In this document: one piece after another, positions 1 through 8,951 of the stretch
How the letters are laid out: the number at the start of each line of letters is the position of its first letter
Position numbering within the stretch: position 1 is the first letter of the stretch
Source of the DNA: CAYSCZ01 sp964429655
Lineage (GTDB): Bacteria > Bacteroidota > Bacteroidia > Cytophagales > Cyclobacteriaceae
Assembly: GCA_964429655.1 (NCBI GenBank)
Contig: CAYSCZ010000029.1
Location: forward strand, 1 to 35,355
Direction of reading: 5' to 3'
DNA length: 35,355 nt
The notes under the pieces: model-generated
What the model was told of the DNA's origin: nothing
Seen by the model: the letters and a program-made list of their open reading frames with translations, nothing else
Databases searched by the model: none
Made by a program: the position numbers and the translations under genes

Positions 1-170
1 AACCTGAAATATGCAATAGAAAATCTATTCCAGACATAAAACAATTTGAAATAGGCACTTACCGTCAACTTGTTGAATCAACATAGCAGTGCTATGCCTC
101 ATCAACATAAGTACCGCTTTCTTTGTGTTTTATGCCTTCATCACGATTCCTATTACATAATTCAGGATAA
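1..170. repeat. Nested palindromic interspersed repeat, copy A1
   Basis: Imperfect palindrome built from stacked inverted repeats. The outer arms at 3-19 (CCTGAAATATGCAATAG) and 150-166 pair at 15 of 17 positions. CATAAAACA at 35-43 pairs perfectly with 126-134. ACTTGTTGA at 68-76 pairs with 102-112 apart from a 2-nt bulge. The centre is CATAGC (82-87), loop AGT, GCTATG (91-96). A second copy (A2) starts at 35146 in the same orientation and differs at only 7 of the first 160 positions, with no indels. It lies downstream of the kinase gene that ends at 352. It has no coding potential and no transposase beside it. The left end coincides with the window edge, so the true boundary may lie further out. 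It could be a MITE-like, REP/RAYT-like or other non-autonomous element; which one cannot be told from sequence alone. Confidence 0.85.
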
Positions 171-351
171 AGTGAGGTCTGAGCCAAAAATGGGCTGAGG
201 AGCCGGTTGGAAACCGACCGGGCCTTGTGCGAGTGGCCGGTTCCAACGGCGGGTGGCCTGTGTGGATGACAAGGGGCATGGGTAGTGGGTCTTCATTGAT
301 CCTATTTTTTAGCAGGAATAATATGAAAAGGGCCATCTCTTTATCTTAGGC
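171..351. other. GC-rich non-coding stretch with strong inverted repeat
   Basis: This stretch between repeat A1 and the 3' end of the kinase gene holds no gene I can support. Positions 181-280 are 64% G+C by direct count, unlike the AT-rich surroundings. GCCGGTTGGAA (202-212) can pair with TTCCAACGGC (241-250) with a one-base bulge. A smaller overlapping hairpin CGGTT-GGA-AACCG is also possible. A 68-codon open frame on the minus strand (130-336) runs through both repeat A1 and this stretch and looks spurious. It could be a terminator-like structure, a structured RNA, or a remnant of another repeat. Confidence 0.45.
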
Positions 352-1359
352 TCAGGCAGTAATACCTGCTTCTTTCAGCAACTCATTCACTTGATGGAGT
401 CCTAATCTTGGGCCGTGATGTTGTACAACCTTTGAGGAAGCCAGGCTGGCAAATTTACCGGCCTCCTGCAATGGCTTGCCAATACTGAGGGCGTAAAGAA
501 AGGCACCGGCAAACATATCACCCGCACCAACGGTATCGATGGCCTTTACTATGTTCGGTTCGATCTCATGGTAGTTCTCCCCGTCATAGACCAATGAGCC
601 TTTCTTTCCGAGGGTGACCACAAATGTCTTGGCTACTTTTTCGAGGTCTTCACACACTTCTTTGATGTCATTTTTACCGGTAAATATCTGCGCTTCTTCT
701 TCGTTTGAGAACAGCAGATCCAATCCACCGCTATTGGTAAGCATTTTCATGTTATCGCCGAAATATTTTACCATGCTGGGATCAGAAAAACTAAGTACTT
801 TTTTCACATCATGTTTCTCCGCCATTTTCTTAGCTTTCATAATGGCCTTAAAACCATCTTCCGAAGAGACCAGATAACCTTCCATATACAAATACTCTGA
901 TTCTTTCAGGGCTTCCTCATGAACATCCGCAGGAGAAAGATTGGTGGTTATCCCTAAATAAGTATTCATGGTGCGTTCGGCATCCGGCGTTACCATCACC
1001 AGGCATTTTCCGGTTATTCCATTTTCCAGATGATCATGATCGAGGTTTGTTTTCACGCCGCAACGTTCCAGGTCTTCGATGTAGAACTTTCCATATTCAT
1101 CTCCGGCGACCTTACAGGTGTAGTAACAGTGGCCACCAAACTGACTAATGGACACGATGGTGTTAGCGGCGGACCCCCCACATTGCATGGTATTCTGATT
1201 AATATTCATATCGCCAATCAGGCGGTGTTGTTTTTCTTCGTCCACCAGGGTCATAAATCCTTTTTCGACTTTATGGTCGGTCAAAAAATCATCTTCCACC
1301 TCAAATATGATATCAACCAGTGCATTGCCTAGTCCATAGACATCGTATTTCTTTTTCAT
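352..1359 (-). CDS. PfkB-family kinase, probably adenosine/ribonucleoside kinase
   Basis: A 335-aa ribokinase-fold kinase that transfers phosphate from ATP to a sugar or nucleoside hydroxyl. The N-terminal GLGNALVDI strand (9-17), the glycine-rich GGSAANT substrate motif (61-67) and the C-terminal PfkB signature DTVGAGDMFAGAF (275-287, catalytic base Asp281) are all intact. Length fits the family. The N-terminal motif and the AERTMNTYLG segment (127-136) resemble adenosine-kinase-like PfkB proteins common in Bacteroidota, but the substrate is an inference; another sugar kinase is possible. It starts 25 bp after the stop of the GDPD gene on the same strand, so the two may share a transcript. 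It is cytoplasmic, with no signal peptide. Confidence 0.88.
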   Translation of the reverse strand: MKKKYDVYGLGNALVDIIFEVEDDFLTDHKVEKGFMTLVDEEKQHRLIGDMNINQNTMQCGGSAANTIVSISQFGGHCYYTCKVAGDEYGKFYIEDLERCGVKTNLDHDHLENGITGKCLVMVTPDAERTMNTYLGITTNLSPADVHEEALKESEYLYMEGYLVSSEDGFKAIMKAKKMAEKHDVKKVLSFSDPSMVKYFGDNMKMLTNSGGLDLLFSNEEEAQIFTGKNDIKEVCEDLEKVAKTFVVTLGKKGSLVYDGENYHEIEPNIVKAIDTVGAGDMFAGAFLYALSIGKPLQEAGKFASLASSKVVQHHGPRLGLHQVNELLKEAGITA

Positions 1360-1384
1360 AAAATTTCTGTTTTATAATAAGTAA

Positions 1385-2269
1385 TTAATTATTTTTTATA
1401 ATTGATAAAGCCCGATCCGGATAGTCTGTGATGACACCATCTACGCCCCAGTTAATATAATTTGTCATGTCTTCCACTTCATTCAGGGTCCAGGGGATTA
1501 CCAAGATATCTTTTTCATGAAGGGAATTAATATCCTGCTGGTTAATCAGCTTAAAATAAGGGCTGTAGATAGCGGGGTAAAATCCAAGCTTTTCTAAATT
1601 TTCTTCTGTTGACCTATCGTTTTCTATTAAAGCTGCCAGCTGAACATCAGGATAATTACGGTTAAAATATTTTAATATCCTGAAGTCAAATGATTGGATG
1701 GTGATACGTTCCCATGGGACATAATTATTTATTAAACGGTAAACCATATCGGAAAAATCGGACGGGAGTGGGTGAAAAACAGAATCACCCTGAGGGCTGC
1801 TTTTTAATTCAATATTGTATTTGATTGTTTGGTTACTTTCTGGCTCTGCCATTTCAAATACCTGCTTTAACAATGGCTTTTGCACTTTCATTTTTTTCTG
1901 GTCAGGAAATCGGGGATTTCCGAGGGATCCACAGTCAAACCGGGATACCTCATCGTAGGTCATTTTAAAGATGTTGAATTGCTTCTCATCTGCCTCTGAG
2001 ATTTTCTGCCCTGAGGAATCCAGGCAAATAGTGTGGGCGAAGTAAGGATCATGTGAGACTATGATTTGACTATCTGTGGTAACGGCAAGATCCAGCTCCA
2101 ATGTGGTAACGCCCAATGCTATGGCCTTTTCAAAAGCTGGCATAGAATTTTCGGGTAGTAATCCCCCGGCTCCTCTGTGGCCCTGGATATCAATATTTTG
2201 TATATCTTTTTTCTCTGAACACGAGTATAATATGGATAGTATTAGTAAAATAACGATATTTTTGAACAT
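1385..2269 (-). CDS. Glycerophosphodiester phosphodiesterase lipoprotein
   Basis: GDPD-family enzyme that hydrolyses glycerophosphodiesters to glycerol-3-phosphate and an alcohol. With the start at 2269 it is 294 aa. It opens with a short hydrophobic segment ending in Cys17 (SILYSC), a lipoprotein signal, so it is probably attached to a membrane facing the periplasm. The open frame extends to 2359, but the 30 extra residues precede the signal and run into the divergent lipoprotein gene, so I chose the internal Met. Catalytic GDPD features are visible: GHRG (30-33), PEN (39-41), LELDLAV (57-63) and SHDP (72-75). The C-terminal GVDGVITDYPDRA is typical. Glycerol-3-phosphate released by it would feed the lipid genes gpsA and the acyltransferase elsewhere in the window (inference). 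Confidence 0.9.
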   Translation of the reverse strand: MFKNIVILLILSILYSCSEKKDIQNIDIQGHRGAGGLLPENSMPAFEKAIALGVTTLELDLAVTTDSQIIVSHDPYFAHTICLDSSGQKISEADEKQFNIFKMTYDEVSRFDCGSLGNPRFPDQKKMKVQKPLLKQVFEMAEPESNQTIKYNIELKSSPQGDSVFHPLPSDFSDMVYRLINNYVPWERITIQSFDFRILKYFNRNYPDVQLAALIENDRSTEENLEKLGFYPAIYSPYFKLINQQDINSLHEKDILVIPWTLNEVEDMTNYINWGVDGVITDYPDRALSIIKNN

Positions 2270-2306
2270 TAACCAGTTTTTAATAAGCACAAAACAAACA
2301 TATTTC

Positions 2307-2771
2307 ATGATGCTAAAAAAATTGCCGTGGTTGTTTTTTCTGGTTTTATTCGGATGCATTAGAGTAGAACCTATTGAGTTTCAAAAGATTAACAACATCA
2401 AACTAATATCCTCAGAAAACGATAACCTCTTACTCAGGGGCGACCTGACCATATTCAACCCAAACAGCATCAGTGGCACTGTAGAAAGATTTAATTTGAC
2501 CACTACCATCGATGATCGGAAAGTTGCAGAGACCAGGGAAATTGATCAAACACTGATAGCAGCCAATAATGTTACACCCATCCCATTTGAGAGCAAACTA
2601 GACCTAAAGAACCTGGGCAAAGTGATGGAAAAGCAGGCTTTTGGTTTTCTGCTTGGAGGGGAGGTGGAGCTGGATTTTCAGGGTGAGATAACCAGTAACA
2701 TCAAAGGATTTTCCAAAACCTCACAGATTAACTTCAAGAAGAAGATTTCGCTTCAAAACCTAAGCCTTTAG
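2307..2771 (+). CDS. LEA type 2-like small lipoprotein
   Basis: A 154-aa protein beginning with tandem ATGs (2307 and 2310) and a lipoprotein signal peptide (LFFLVLFGC), so it is probably membrane-anchored outside the cytoplasm. The rest, with FNPN followed by a hydrophilic beta-rich stretch (GDLTIFNPNSISGTVERFNL), resembles LEA14-like/WHy domains found as lipoproteins in Bacteroidota. Function is unknown; LEA14 proteins are linked to desiccation and stress in other organisms, but nothing here proves that. The open frame extends upstream to 2076, but that part overlaps the GDPD gene on the other strand and precedes the signal peptide, so it was excluded. The 37-bp gap to the GDPD start would hold divergent promoters. 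The 3' end overlaps the metallophosphoesterase tail by 3 bp (2769-2771, tail to tail). Confidence 0.78.
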   Translation: MMLKKLPWLFFLVLFGCIRVEPIEFQKINNIKLISSENDNLLLRGDLTIFNPNSISGTVERFNLTTTIDDRKVAETREIDQTLIAANNVTPIPFESKLDLKNLGKVMEKQAFGFLLGGEVELDFQGEITSNIKGFSKTSQINFKKKISLQNLSL

Positions 2772-3832
2772 GAGAGAAGCCTGATTCTTGTGAATATATA
2801 ATCCAAATGTTCACAATTAATAGTCATCCGGTAGTAATCGGTGTTATTAAGCGGTTCAGGATCATAGCCAGTATTCTTTAAATATTTCTTACTTATTTTT
2901 TTATCAAACCAATGGATCAAAGCGATGTAGTGATTATCTATCTCCAGACAGGTTATCCCCCGCTTGCCAATGACAGTGCCTGAGTTGAAAACACTTGGAA
3001 TATGAAATATGGTGTTGTACAGATTATTTTGATAAGTAAAATCTTTATGTTGGTTGTAGAACTTCATGAGCTCTTTCTTATACGATTTTATGCTTTCCCT
3101 GATCTTTGAGGTGTCCTTATGATTGGTGCTATAATCCCTGCATAGTTGTTCAATCTTATATTTTAGCCGGTCCACTTTGTGCAAAGATTCAAATAAAGGA
3201 CGGTGTGTATGGCCAATAACCGAGGCTATTTTGTTGACATTTGAGTAGGAATAAACTTTCTTTTCGATTTTAAACTGCTTGGTGCTGCTATGGGAAACAG
3301 AATAATTTTTTATTCCTAAAGGGTTGGCGAAATATTTTAAAGTAAAGCCAACCAACTGATTGTGATTTTGATACTTTTTACTGGCTTGATGTCCATGAAA
3401 TACAAAGATGTTGTTGTCATTGTAACTTAACTTGTAACTCTCCTTCAAAGGATACTGCATCGGTATATCTTTTTTTACAGATAATAGCAGGTCATGATTA
3501 CCGAAAGTTTTTAAGAGTTTTTGATCGGCTGCAAACTGGTCAAATATTTTATAAACTTCAGTCCAGTTTTTTGAGATCTTGGTCAAAGAGAACTTTTGCA
3601 ACTCTTCAATATCTCCGTTTAGCATCAATTTAAAGCCCCTGGGCAGATAATATTCCTGTAGTGTTTTAGTAAACAGTTTGGAATTTCTCTTGAAGTCATC
3701 TGTGGTGCCTCCATCGCCCATATGTAAGTCACTAAAAATGACTATTTTGTCATTATCCTTAATTTTGATCTTTTCTGAATGATCATATAATTTATCGAGT
3801 TGCTTGAAGACTATTTTACTATCCAGTTTCAA
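2768..3832 (-). CDS. Calcineurin-like metallophosphoesterase
   Basis: A 354-aa cytoplasmic phosphoesterase with the full two-metal motif set: SDLHMGD (34-40; Asp35, His37), NGDIEE (72-77; Asp74), GNHD (111-114), FHGHQ (145-149) and GHTHRP (207-212). The order and spacing fit the calcineurin-like superfamily. The middle (about 213-270) is charged and probably helical. The substrate cannot be read from the sequence; UDP-diacylglucosamine pyrophosphatase-like or general phosphodiesterase activity are options. It begins 34 bp after the GH13 gene on the same strand and so may be the last gene of the trehalose block, though a functional link is not evident. Confidence 0.85.
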   Translation of the reverse strand: MKLDSKIVFKQLDKLYDHSEKIKIKDNDKIVIFSDLHMGDGGTTDDFKRNSKLFTKTLQEYYLPRGFKLMLNGDIEELQKFSLTKISKNWTEVYKIFDQFAADQKLLKTFGNHDLLLSVKKDIPMQYPLKESYKLSYNDNNIFVFHGHQASKKYQNHNQLVGFTLKYFANPLGIKNYSVSHSSTKQFKIEKKVYSYSNVNKIASVIGHTHRPLFESLHKVDRLKYKIEQLCRDYSTNHKDTSKIRESIKSYKKELMKFYNQHKDFTYQNNLYNTIFHIPSVFNSGTVIGKRGITCLEIDNHYIALIHWFDKKISKKYLKNTGYDPEPLNNTDYYRMTINCEHLDYIFTRIRLLS

Positions 3833-3866
3833 ACTTTATTTTTTTGATGGCAAATCATAATCAAAA

Positions 3867-5531
3867 CTAATTTATTTCAAACACAACACTTTCCCAGGGT
3901 TTTAATGAAATGGCATGATGATCAATTTTTGGATTTGGATAATTAGATATTACAATTCTATTAATTTTTCCCAGTAATGGTTGATGATAGGTTACCCCAT
4001 CATTTGAAAAATTTAAAATAATCAGATATGATCTTTCATTATCCCACCTTTTATAGCAGTAAATTCGGTGGTTATCATTGTCGAGGGACTCATAGTAACC
4101 ATAAACCCATGTGTTATGTAATTTTCTTACTTGAAGTATTTTTCTATAGTAATTTAATATTGAATCCGGATCATTATCTTGCTGTTGTACATTGATGCTC
4201 TTATGGTTTGGGTTTAATTTAATCCATGGGCCCTTATCTGTAAATCCACCATTTTTTGAATCACTCCACTGCATTGGTGTCCGGGCGTTGTCACGGCTTT
4301 GTTTGTGAAGGGCACTGATAAACTCCCTTTCACTGAAGCCATTTTCAATAGCTTCATTATAAGCATTTTTTGCTTCCACATCTTTATAATCCTCAATACT
4401 GTCGAATTTCACATTTGTCATCCCTATTTCGTTGCCCTGGTAAAGGGAAAGTGTGCCCCTCAAAGTAGAAAGCAGGGTGATTAATAGTTTTGCTGATTCT
4501 TTGTGATAGTGATTATCATTCCCAAAGCGCGATACCATTCTTGGGAAATCATGATTATCAAGATAAATACAATTCCAGCCACTTTCACCTAAGGCCTGAT
4601 ACCAATCATTGAAAATATTTTTAAAATCCACCAAAGAAAATTCCACAGGGTCATATTTCCCTCCGGCTCCAAAATCGATGGCTACATGACCGAAATGATA
4701 TAATATATCTAATTCTTTTCTATCTGCGCCCACATAATCGTTTGCCTGTGCTGGCGATACGCCAACACCTTCTCCCACAGAAAATGCATCATATTTACTC
4801 ATTACACTTTCATTCATCGCTCTCAGGTATTTGTGCACATTAGGGCCATTGGCATATTCCTTGTTTACGACATCCCAGAAATCATTGCTTTCAATATCAA
4901 GAAACACTGGTTTTTTTGATATCAATGGTATCACATCCATGCGGAAGCCATCGACGCCCTTATCCAACCAGTACCTCATGATTTGATAGACCTCTTCCCT
5001 GACTTTTGGATTGTCCCAATTCAAATCAGGTTGTTTTTTGGTGAAATAGTGCAGATAATATGCTCCGGTAGCTTCATCATACTCCCAGGCAGAGCCACCA
5101 AAAAAAGATTGCATATTGTTTGGCGGGGAACCTTTTCTGCCCGGACGCCAAATGTAGTAATCCCTTTTGCTATTATTTTTCGATGTTCTTGACGCTTTAA
5201 ACCATTCATGTTCATCGGAGGTATGGTTCACCACCAGGTCCATAACCAATTTTAAACCTCTGTCATGTAACCCTTTCAACAGTTCATCAAAATCATTCAT
5301 GTCCCCAAACTCTCCGGAGATGGCTAAGTAATCACTTATATCGTATCCGTTATCATCATTAGGGGACTGATATACCGGACTAAGCCAAACAATATCTATG
5401 TTCAAACTTTTGAGATAATCGAGCTTGGAAATTATCCCTTTAAGATCCCCCACACCATCGTTATTTAAGTCCATAAAACTTCTGGGATAGATCTGATAGA
5501 TCACCCCTTCCTTCCACCAGGCTTTTTTCAT
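3867..5531 (-). CDS. GH13 alpha-glucosidase (oligo-1,6-glucosidase type)
   Basis: A 554-aa glycoside hydrolase family 13 enzyme without a signal peptide, so probably cytoplasmic. All four GH13 regions are present: DLVVNHTSDEH (98-108), GFRMD (195-199, nucleophile Asp199), VGEGVG (252-257, acid/base Glu254) and LDNHDFPR (324-331, Asp328). The N-terminus (WWKEGVIYQIYPRSF) and the PMQW segment match the oligo-1,6-glucosidase/alpha-glucosidase/trehalose-6-phosphate hydrolase subgroup. Given the trehalase and symporter immediately upstream (46 bp between symporter and this gene), it probably hydrolyses short alpha-glucosides taken up by the cell. Exact linkage specificity is unknown; trehalose-6-phosphate is less likely because no phosphotransferase transport gene is nearby. 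Confidence 0.92.
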   Translation of the reverse strand: MKKAWWKEGVIYQIYPRSFMDLNNDGVGDLKGIISKLDYLKSLNIDIVWLSPVYQSPNDDNGYDISDYLAISGEFGDMNDFDELLKGLHDRGLKLVMDLVVNHTSDEHEWFKASRTSKNNSKRDYYIWRPGRKGSPPNNMQSFFGGSAWEYDEATGAYYLHYFTKKQPDLNWDNPKVREEVYQIMRYWLDKGVDGFRMDVIPLISKKPVFLDIESNDFWDVVNKEYANGPNVHKYLRAMNESVMSKYDAFSVGEGVGVSPAQANDYVGADRKELDILYHFGHVAIDFGAGGKYDPVEFSLVDFKNIFNDWYQALGESGWNCIYLDNHDFPRMVSRFGNDNHYHKESAKLLITLLSTLRGTLSLYQGNEIGMTNVKFDSIEDYKDVEAKNAYNEAIENGFSEREFISALHKQSRDNARTPMQWSDSKNGGFTDKGPWIKLNPNHKSINVQQQDNDPDSILNYYRKILQVRKLHNTWVYGYYESLDNDNHRIYCYKRWDNERSYLIILNFSNDGVTYHQPLLGKINRIVISNYPNPKIDHHAISLKPWESVVFEIN

Positions 5532-5577
5532 TGGAGAAATTTGTTTGATCGTTAAGTTGACAAGAAATTTAAATCAG

Positions 5578-7155
5578 TTAATAAACCAAAATTATGACCA
5601 CCACCAAAATAACCAAAGCAATTGCCTGATAACGATAGTTTTGCCATGCAGGCCGCTGCCTTAGCTCTTTTGTTTCTTCAGCATAACCACCAGGGGACCA
5701 AACGGTAGCCTCAGTAACTTCATCAGAAGGTTTTGGCGCTGTAAAGCTTCCAACGATCATTGCAAAGGCACTCAGGGAAAATTGAATACCCGTCATATAC
5801 AAAAAGTCGATTAACTCCTCATTTCTGTTAAATATTATCACCAGCAATGTGGTTATCGCTCCGACTGCAATACACCAATAGGCACCGCTTGTATTTGCTC
5901 TTTTCCAAAATAACCCTAAGGCGAAAAGCGCAATAATGGGTGGACAAAACCACGAGAGAACGTATTGCAGATAATTCCATAGGCCTTCAAAATGAATGAT
6001 CTGAGGAGACCATAAAACAGCTATGATCATAACTACTGATGTAATTATCCTTCCTATGCCCATCAGTTGAGCCTGGGATCTATTCTTTACTAGCCGTTGA
6101 TAAAAATCCATGGTTACCAACGTAGAAACTGAGTTCAAACCTGAATCGATACTGGACATCATGGCAGCAATTAAGCCGGCAAGCACCAATCCTAAGATAC
6201 CGGTTGGCAACAAATCAAACATCATGGTAGGGTAGACCCTGTCAATTGTTTCAATATCGGGGTATAAAACCCGGGCAAAAGCTCCTGGCATAATCATTAT
6301 AAACAGAATAGAAAGCTTCAAAAATCCGGCAAACATAGCCCCCCACTGACCATGCAATGTCGACTTTGAAGCCAGTGTCCGCTGCGTTATGTACTGGTTG
6401 GTGCCCCAGAAGTAAAAACCTAAAAGAAAAACCCCTGTTATCAGACCCGGCCAGGGCAGGCTGTCATGGCCCGCTGATCGTATAATGTCAAAATGCTCCG
6501 GATCAGTTATTTTCATCACCTCATCAAAGCCTCCTGACTGGCTCCATGCAAAATATGTGATAATGCAAGAGCCGAAAATCAAAATCACCGCCTGAACAGC
6601 ATCTGTGTAGACCACGGAAGATAAACCTCCGGATATTGTATAAATACCGGCAATTATGGCCAGTAAGGTTATGATTTGCCACAAAGCCAATCCGGGAAAT
6701 ATCATCTGAATCACTACGCCTCCGGCGTACAAAGTAGCGGAGATATCCACAAATATGTTCAAAATGATGGCAATGCCTGAAGCATATGCGCGTGTCCGAT
6801 AATCAAACCTCCGCTCTAGATACTCAGGAATAGTAAATATTTTATTTCTTAAGTAAAATGGAAGGAAAAATATGGCAAAAATGATCAGGACGGCAATGGC
6901 CATCCATTCATAGCTAAATACATAAAAACCTCCACCATCTTCATAGCCAGATCCGGTAAGTCCAATCAAAGTATTACTGGAAATATTAGAGGCAAACAGA
7001 GAAAAGCCGATTAAAGGCCAGGTAAGGTTTCTTCCAGCCAAAAAATAATCTTCAGCGTTTTTATGCTGTGTGCCAAAATAAAAACCTAAGATTATTACAA
7101 AAAGCAGATAACTAACTACGATAATGAAGTCTAGTGTCTCTAAGTTAAAATCCAT
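5578..7155 (-). CDS. Sodium/solute symporter (SSS), probable Na+/sugar carrier
   Basis: A 525-aa polytopic inner-membrane protein of the sodium:solute symporter family (SGLT-like). The N-terminal FGTQHKNAEDYFLAGRN stretch and the following SLFASNISSNTLIGLTGSGY are hallmark SSS segments around TM1-TM2. About 13-14 hydrophobic helices follow, and the protein ends in a last TM helix (about residues 508-525) after a polar loop. It lies between the trehalase and GH13 genes on the same strand, which suggests that its substrate is glucose or a short glucoside from trehalose breakdown (inference from context). The 147-bp upstream gap is very AT-rich and may carry its own promoter, but I could not identify a clear one. 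Confidence 0.92.
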   Translation of the reverse strand: MDFNLETLDFIIVVSYLLFVIILGFYFGTQHKNAEDYFLAGRNLTWPLIGFSLFASNISSNTLIGLTGSGYEDGGGFYVFSYEWMAIAVLIIFAIFFLPFYLRNKIFTIPEYLERRFDYRTRAYASGIAIILNIFVDISATLYAGGVVIQMIFPGLALWQIITLLAIIAGIYTISGGLSSVVYTDAVQAVILIFGSCIITYFAWSQSGGFDEVMKITDPEHFDIIRSAGHDSLPWPGLITGVFLLGFYFWGTNQYITQRTLASKSTLHGQWGAMFAGFLKLSILFIMIMPGAFARVLYPDIETIDRVYPTMMFDLLPTGILGLVLAGLIAAMMSSIDSGLNSVSTLVTMDFYQRLVKNRSQAQLMGIGRIITSVVMIIAVLWSPQIIHFEGLWNYLQYVLSWFCPPIIALFALGLFWKRANTSGAYWCIAVGAITTLLVIIFNRNEELIDFLYMTGIQFSLSAFAMIVGSFTAPKPSDEVTEATVWSPGGYAEETKELRQRPAWQNYRYQAIALVILVVVIILVY

Positions 7156-7302
7156 GAGTTCTAATTGTTACTATTGATGTAATGGACAAAATTATCTTCA
7201 GTCTTTAAGCTACATATTAATAATATTTTACTAGAAATAGTCCCTAAAAAGAAATGATATTTAATAAATTATCAATATAATCGTTAGCTAATTGAGTATT
7301 TG

Positions 7303-8910
7303 TCAGTAATTAACATTTTCCTGTAACAAGCCAGTTGCAACTCCATTAGTCCATCCGAAGCCATCCTGTGTAGGGTATTCACCCCCGCCTGCTATCAATG
7401 TAGTGTCAACAACATTATACTTTTCCATCATTTTACCGGTATTCCTGAAGACCTTACGGTTGATCCTTAACCATCGCTGCTTGATTTCATTGGATAGTTC
7501 CAGGATATCATATTGGGCTAATCCCATAATTGTAATCCACTGTAAAGGTGCCCAGCCATTAGGATAGTCCCATTGTTGATCGGAATCTACTAAGGTAGTC
7601 GCTACACCTCCGGGCATAAGAAACTTTTCTTTAATCAAGGCTGCCTGAGAAGCGGCTTGTTCTTCCGTGGCAATATCAAAATATAATGGATACATACCGG
7701 CTAATGTAGGTTGGTCAACCAACTGACCTTTTGCCCAGTGATAATCTGCAAAATATCCTCCGTCTTCGCTCCAGAAATATCGTAAGATTGCTGCTTTTCT
7801 TTGTGTAGCATAGCTGTTGTATAGTTCTGACATTTTATCATTTCCTGACGCATTGTGGAGTTTCGCAATGCTGGTTTCCAAATGATAAAGCAAACAATTC
7901 AGGTCTACAGGTAGAATTTCCGTGGTTTGAATGGATTGAAAAGCTGTAGAGTCCTCAAACCACCGGGTACTAAAATCCCAACCAGACTCCGCTGCAGCCC
8001 TTAAGTCAATGAACAATTGTTTTTTGTGGGTAATATCCATGTTCATGGAAAGATCAAGGTCTTCAACATAAGCCTCAGGTCTGGGTTCATCTATCTTATC
8101 CCAATATCGATTGAGAACTATTCTGCCATCAACCAATACAACATGCTGCTTTGCGTTCTCATCCCTGGTTAGTTCATTTCGTCCTGCCATCCAAAATTCA
8201 TATTCCTTTTCAAGGTGTGGGAGGTATTGCACCACTGATTCGATGCCTTCATATTTTGCCAATAACATTACCATCGAAGAAAAAAACGGAGGTTGGGACC
8301 TTCCACGATAGTAGGTTCTATTGCCATTAGGAATAAATCCCATCTCATCGATCAGGTAAGCAAAATTGTCAATCATGGATCGCACTAAATCCAGTCTTCC
8401 GGATGCTGCCAACCCAATCATGGTGAAATAACTGTCCCAGTAATATATTTCCCTAAATCTTCCACCGGGTACAATGTAGGGGTTGGGTAAAGGAATCTTA
8501 CTGCTCCATTTTTCAGTTTCATCCGGTTGTCTTTTTAACTGATCCCACAGCGCTTCGATATGCTCTTCCATAGTAACCTCTGGAGGCACAGAAATTTCTT
8601 GTTCTTCGACACCGATTTTTTCCGGAATCTCGAAGTTCGCCAGAACAAATGCTTTAAGGTCAAAGCCCTCTTGTCTATGGTTTTCGTTGAACTCATTTAC
8701 AATTTCAAGTGGTTCCCTTTTAAGGATTGCATCCACAAATGTCTTTGAGTCACTAAATATTTCATTGGATTGGACAGCAACAAATACTTCATTTAGATCT
8801 TTCTCGGGATAAAACGGTTTCTTCTTTGTTGATGCTTTCTCTGTTTGCTGACAAGAAATCAAAAAAGAAAACAAAAAGATAATGGTCAAGTGGTTAAGAT
8901 GGGTCTTCAT
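7303..8910 (-). CDS. GH37 alpha,alpha-trehalase lipoprotein
   Basis: A 535-aa trehalase cleaving trehalose to two glucose molecules. The start was placed at 8910 because the resulting N-terminus is a lipoprotein signal (FLFSFLISC, Cys20); the frame stays open to 8952. Both GH37 signatures are present: PGGRFREIYYWDSYF (148-162) and QWDYPNGWAP (446-455). Asp312 in ESGWD and Glu496 in MMEKYNV correspond to the catalytic acid and base known for the E. coli periplasmic trehalase. Length is normal for the family. It is predicted to be anchored in a membrane facing the periplasm or cell surface. It is the first gene of the trehalase-symporter-GH13 block. Confidence 0.95.
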   Translation of the reverse strand: MKTHLNHLTIIFLFSFLISCQQTEKASTKKKPFYPEKDLNEVFVAVQSNEIFSDSKTFVDAILKREPLEIVNEFNENHRQEGFDLKAFVLANFEIPEKIGVEEQEISVPPEVTMEEHIEALWDQLKRQPDETEKWSSKIPLPNPYIVPGGRFREIYYWDSYFTMIGLAASGRLDLVRSMIDNFAYLIDEMGFIPNGNRTYYRGRSQPPFFSSMVMLLAKYEGIESVVQYLPHLEKEYEFWMAGRNELTRDENAKQHVVLVDGRIVLNRYWDKIDEPRPEAYVEDLDLSMNMDITHKKQLFIDLRAAAESGWDFSTRWFEDSTAFQSIQTTEILPVDLNCLLYHLETSIAKLHNASGNDKMSELYNSYATQRKAAILRYFWSEDGGYFADYHWAKGQLVDQPTLAGMYPLYFDIATEEQAASQAALIKEKFLMPGGVATTLVDSDQQWDYPNGWAPLQWITIMGLAQYDILELSNEIKQRWLRINRKVFRNTGKMMEKYNVVDTTLIAGGGEYPTQDGFGWTNGVATGLLQENVNY

Positions 8911-8951
8911 ATTTGCAATGATTAAAATTTCAAAATGCAAGATACACAACA

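Noticed and set aside
1..170. Repeat A as a CRISPR unit or integron attC site
   Set aside because: There is no regular array with spacers, no cas or integrase gene, and A2 is 35 kb away; the GTTRRRY/RYYYAAC attC boxes are not properly formed and the flanking genes are ordinary chromosomal ones.
130..336. 68-codon minus-strand open frame in the GC-rich stretch
   Set aside because: It spans a repeat copy and a palindromic GC-rich region, shows no domain, and composition alone can keep a frame open there.
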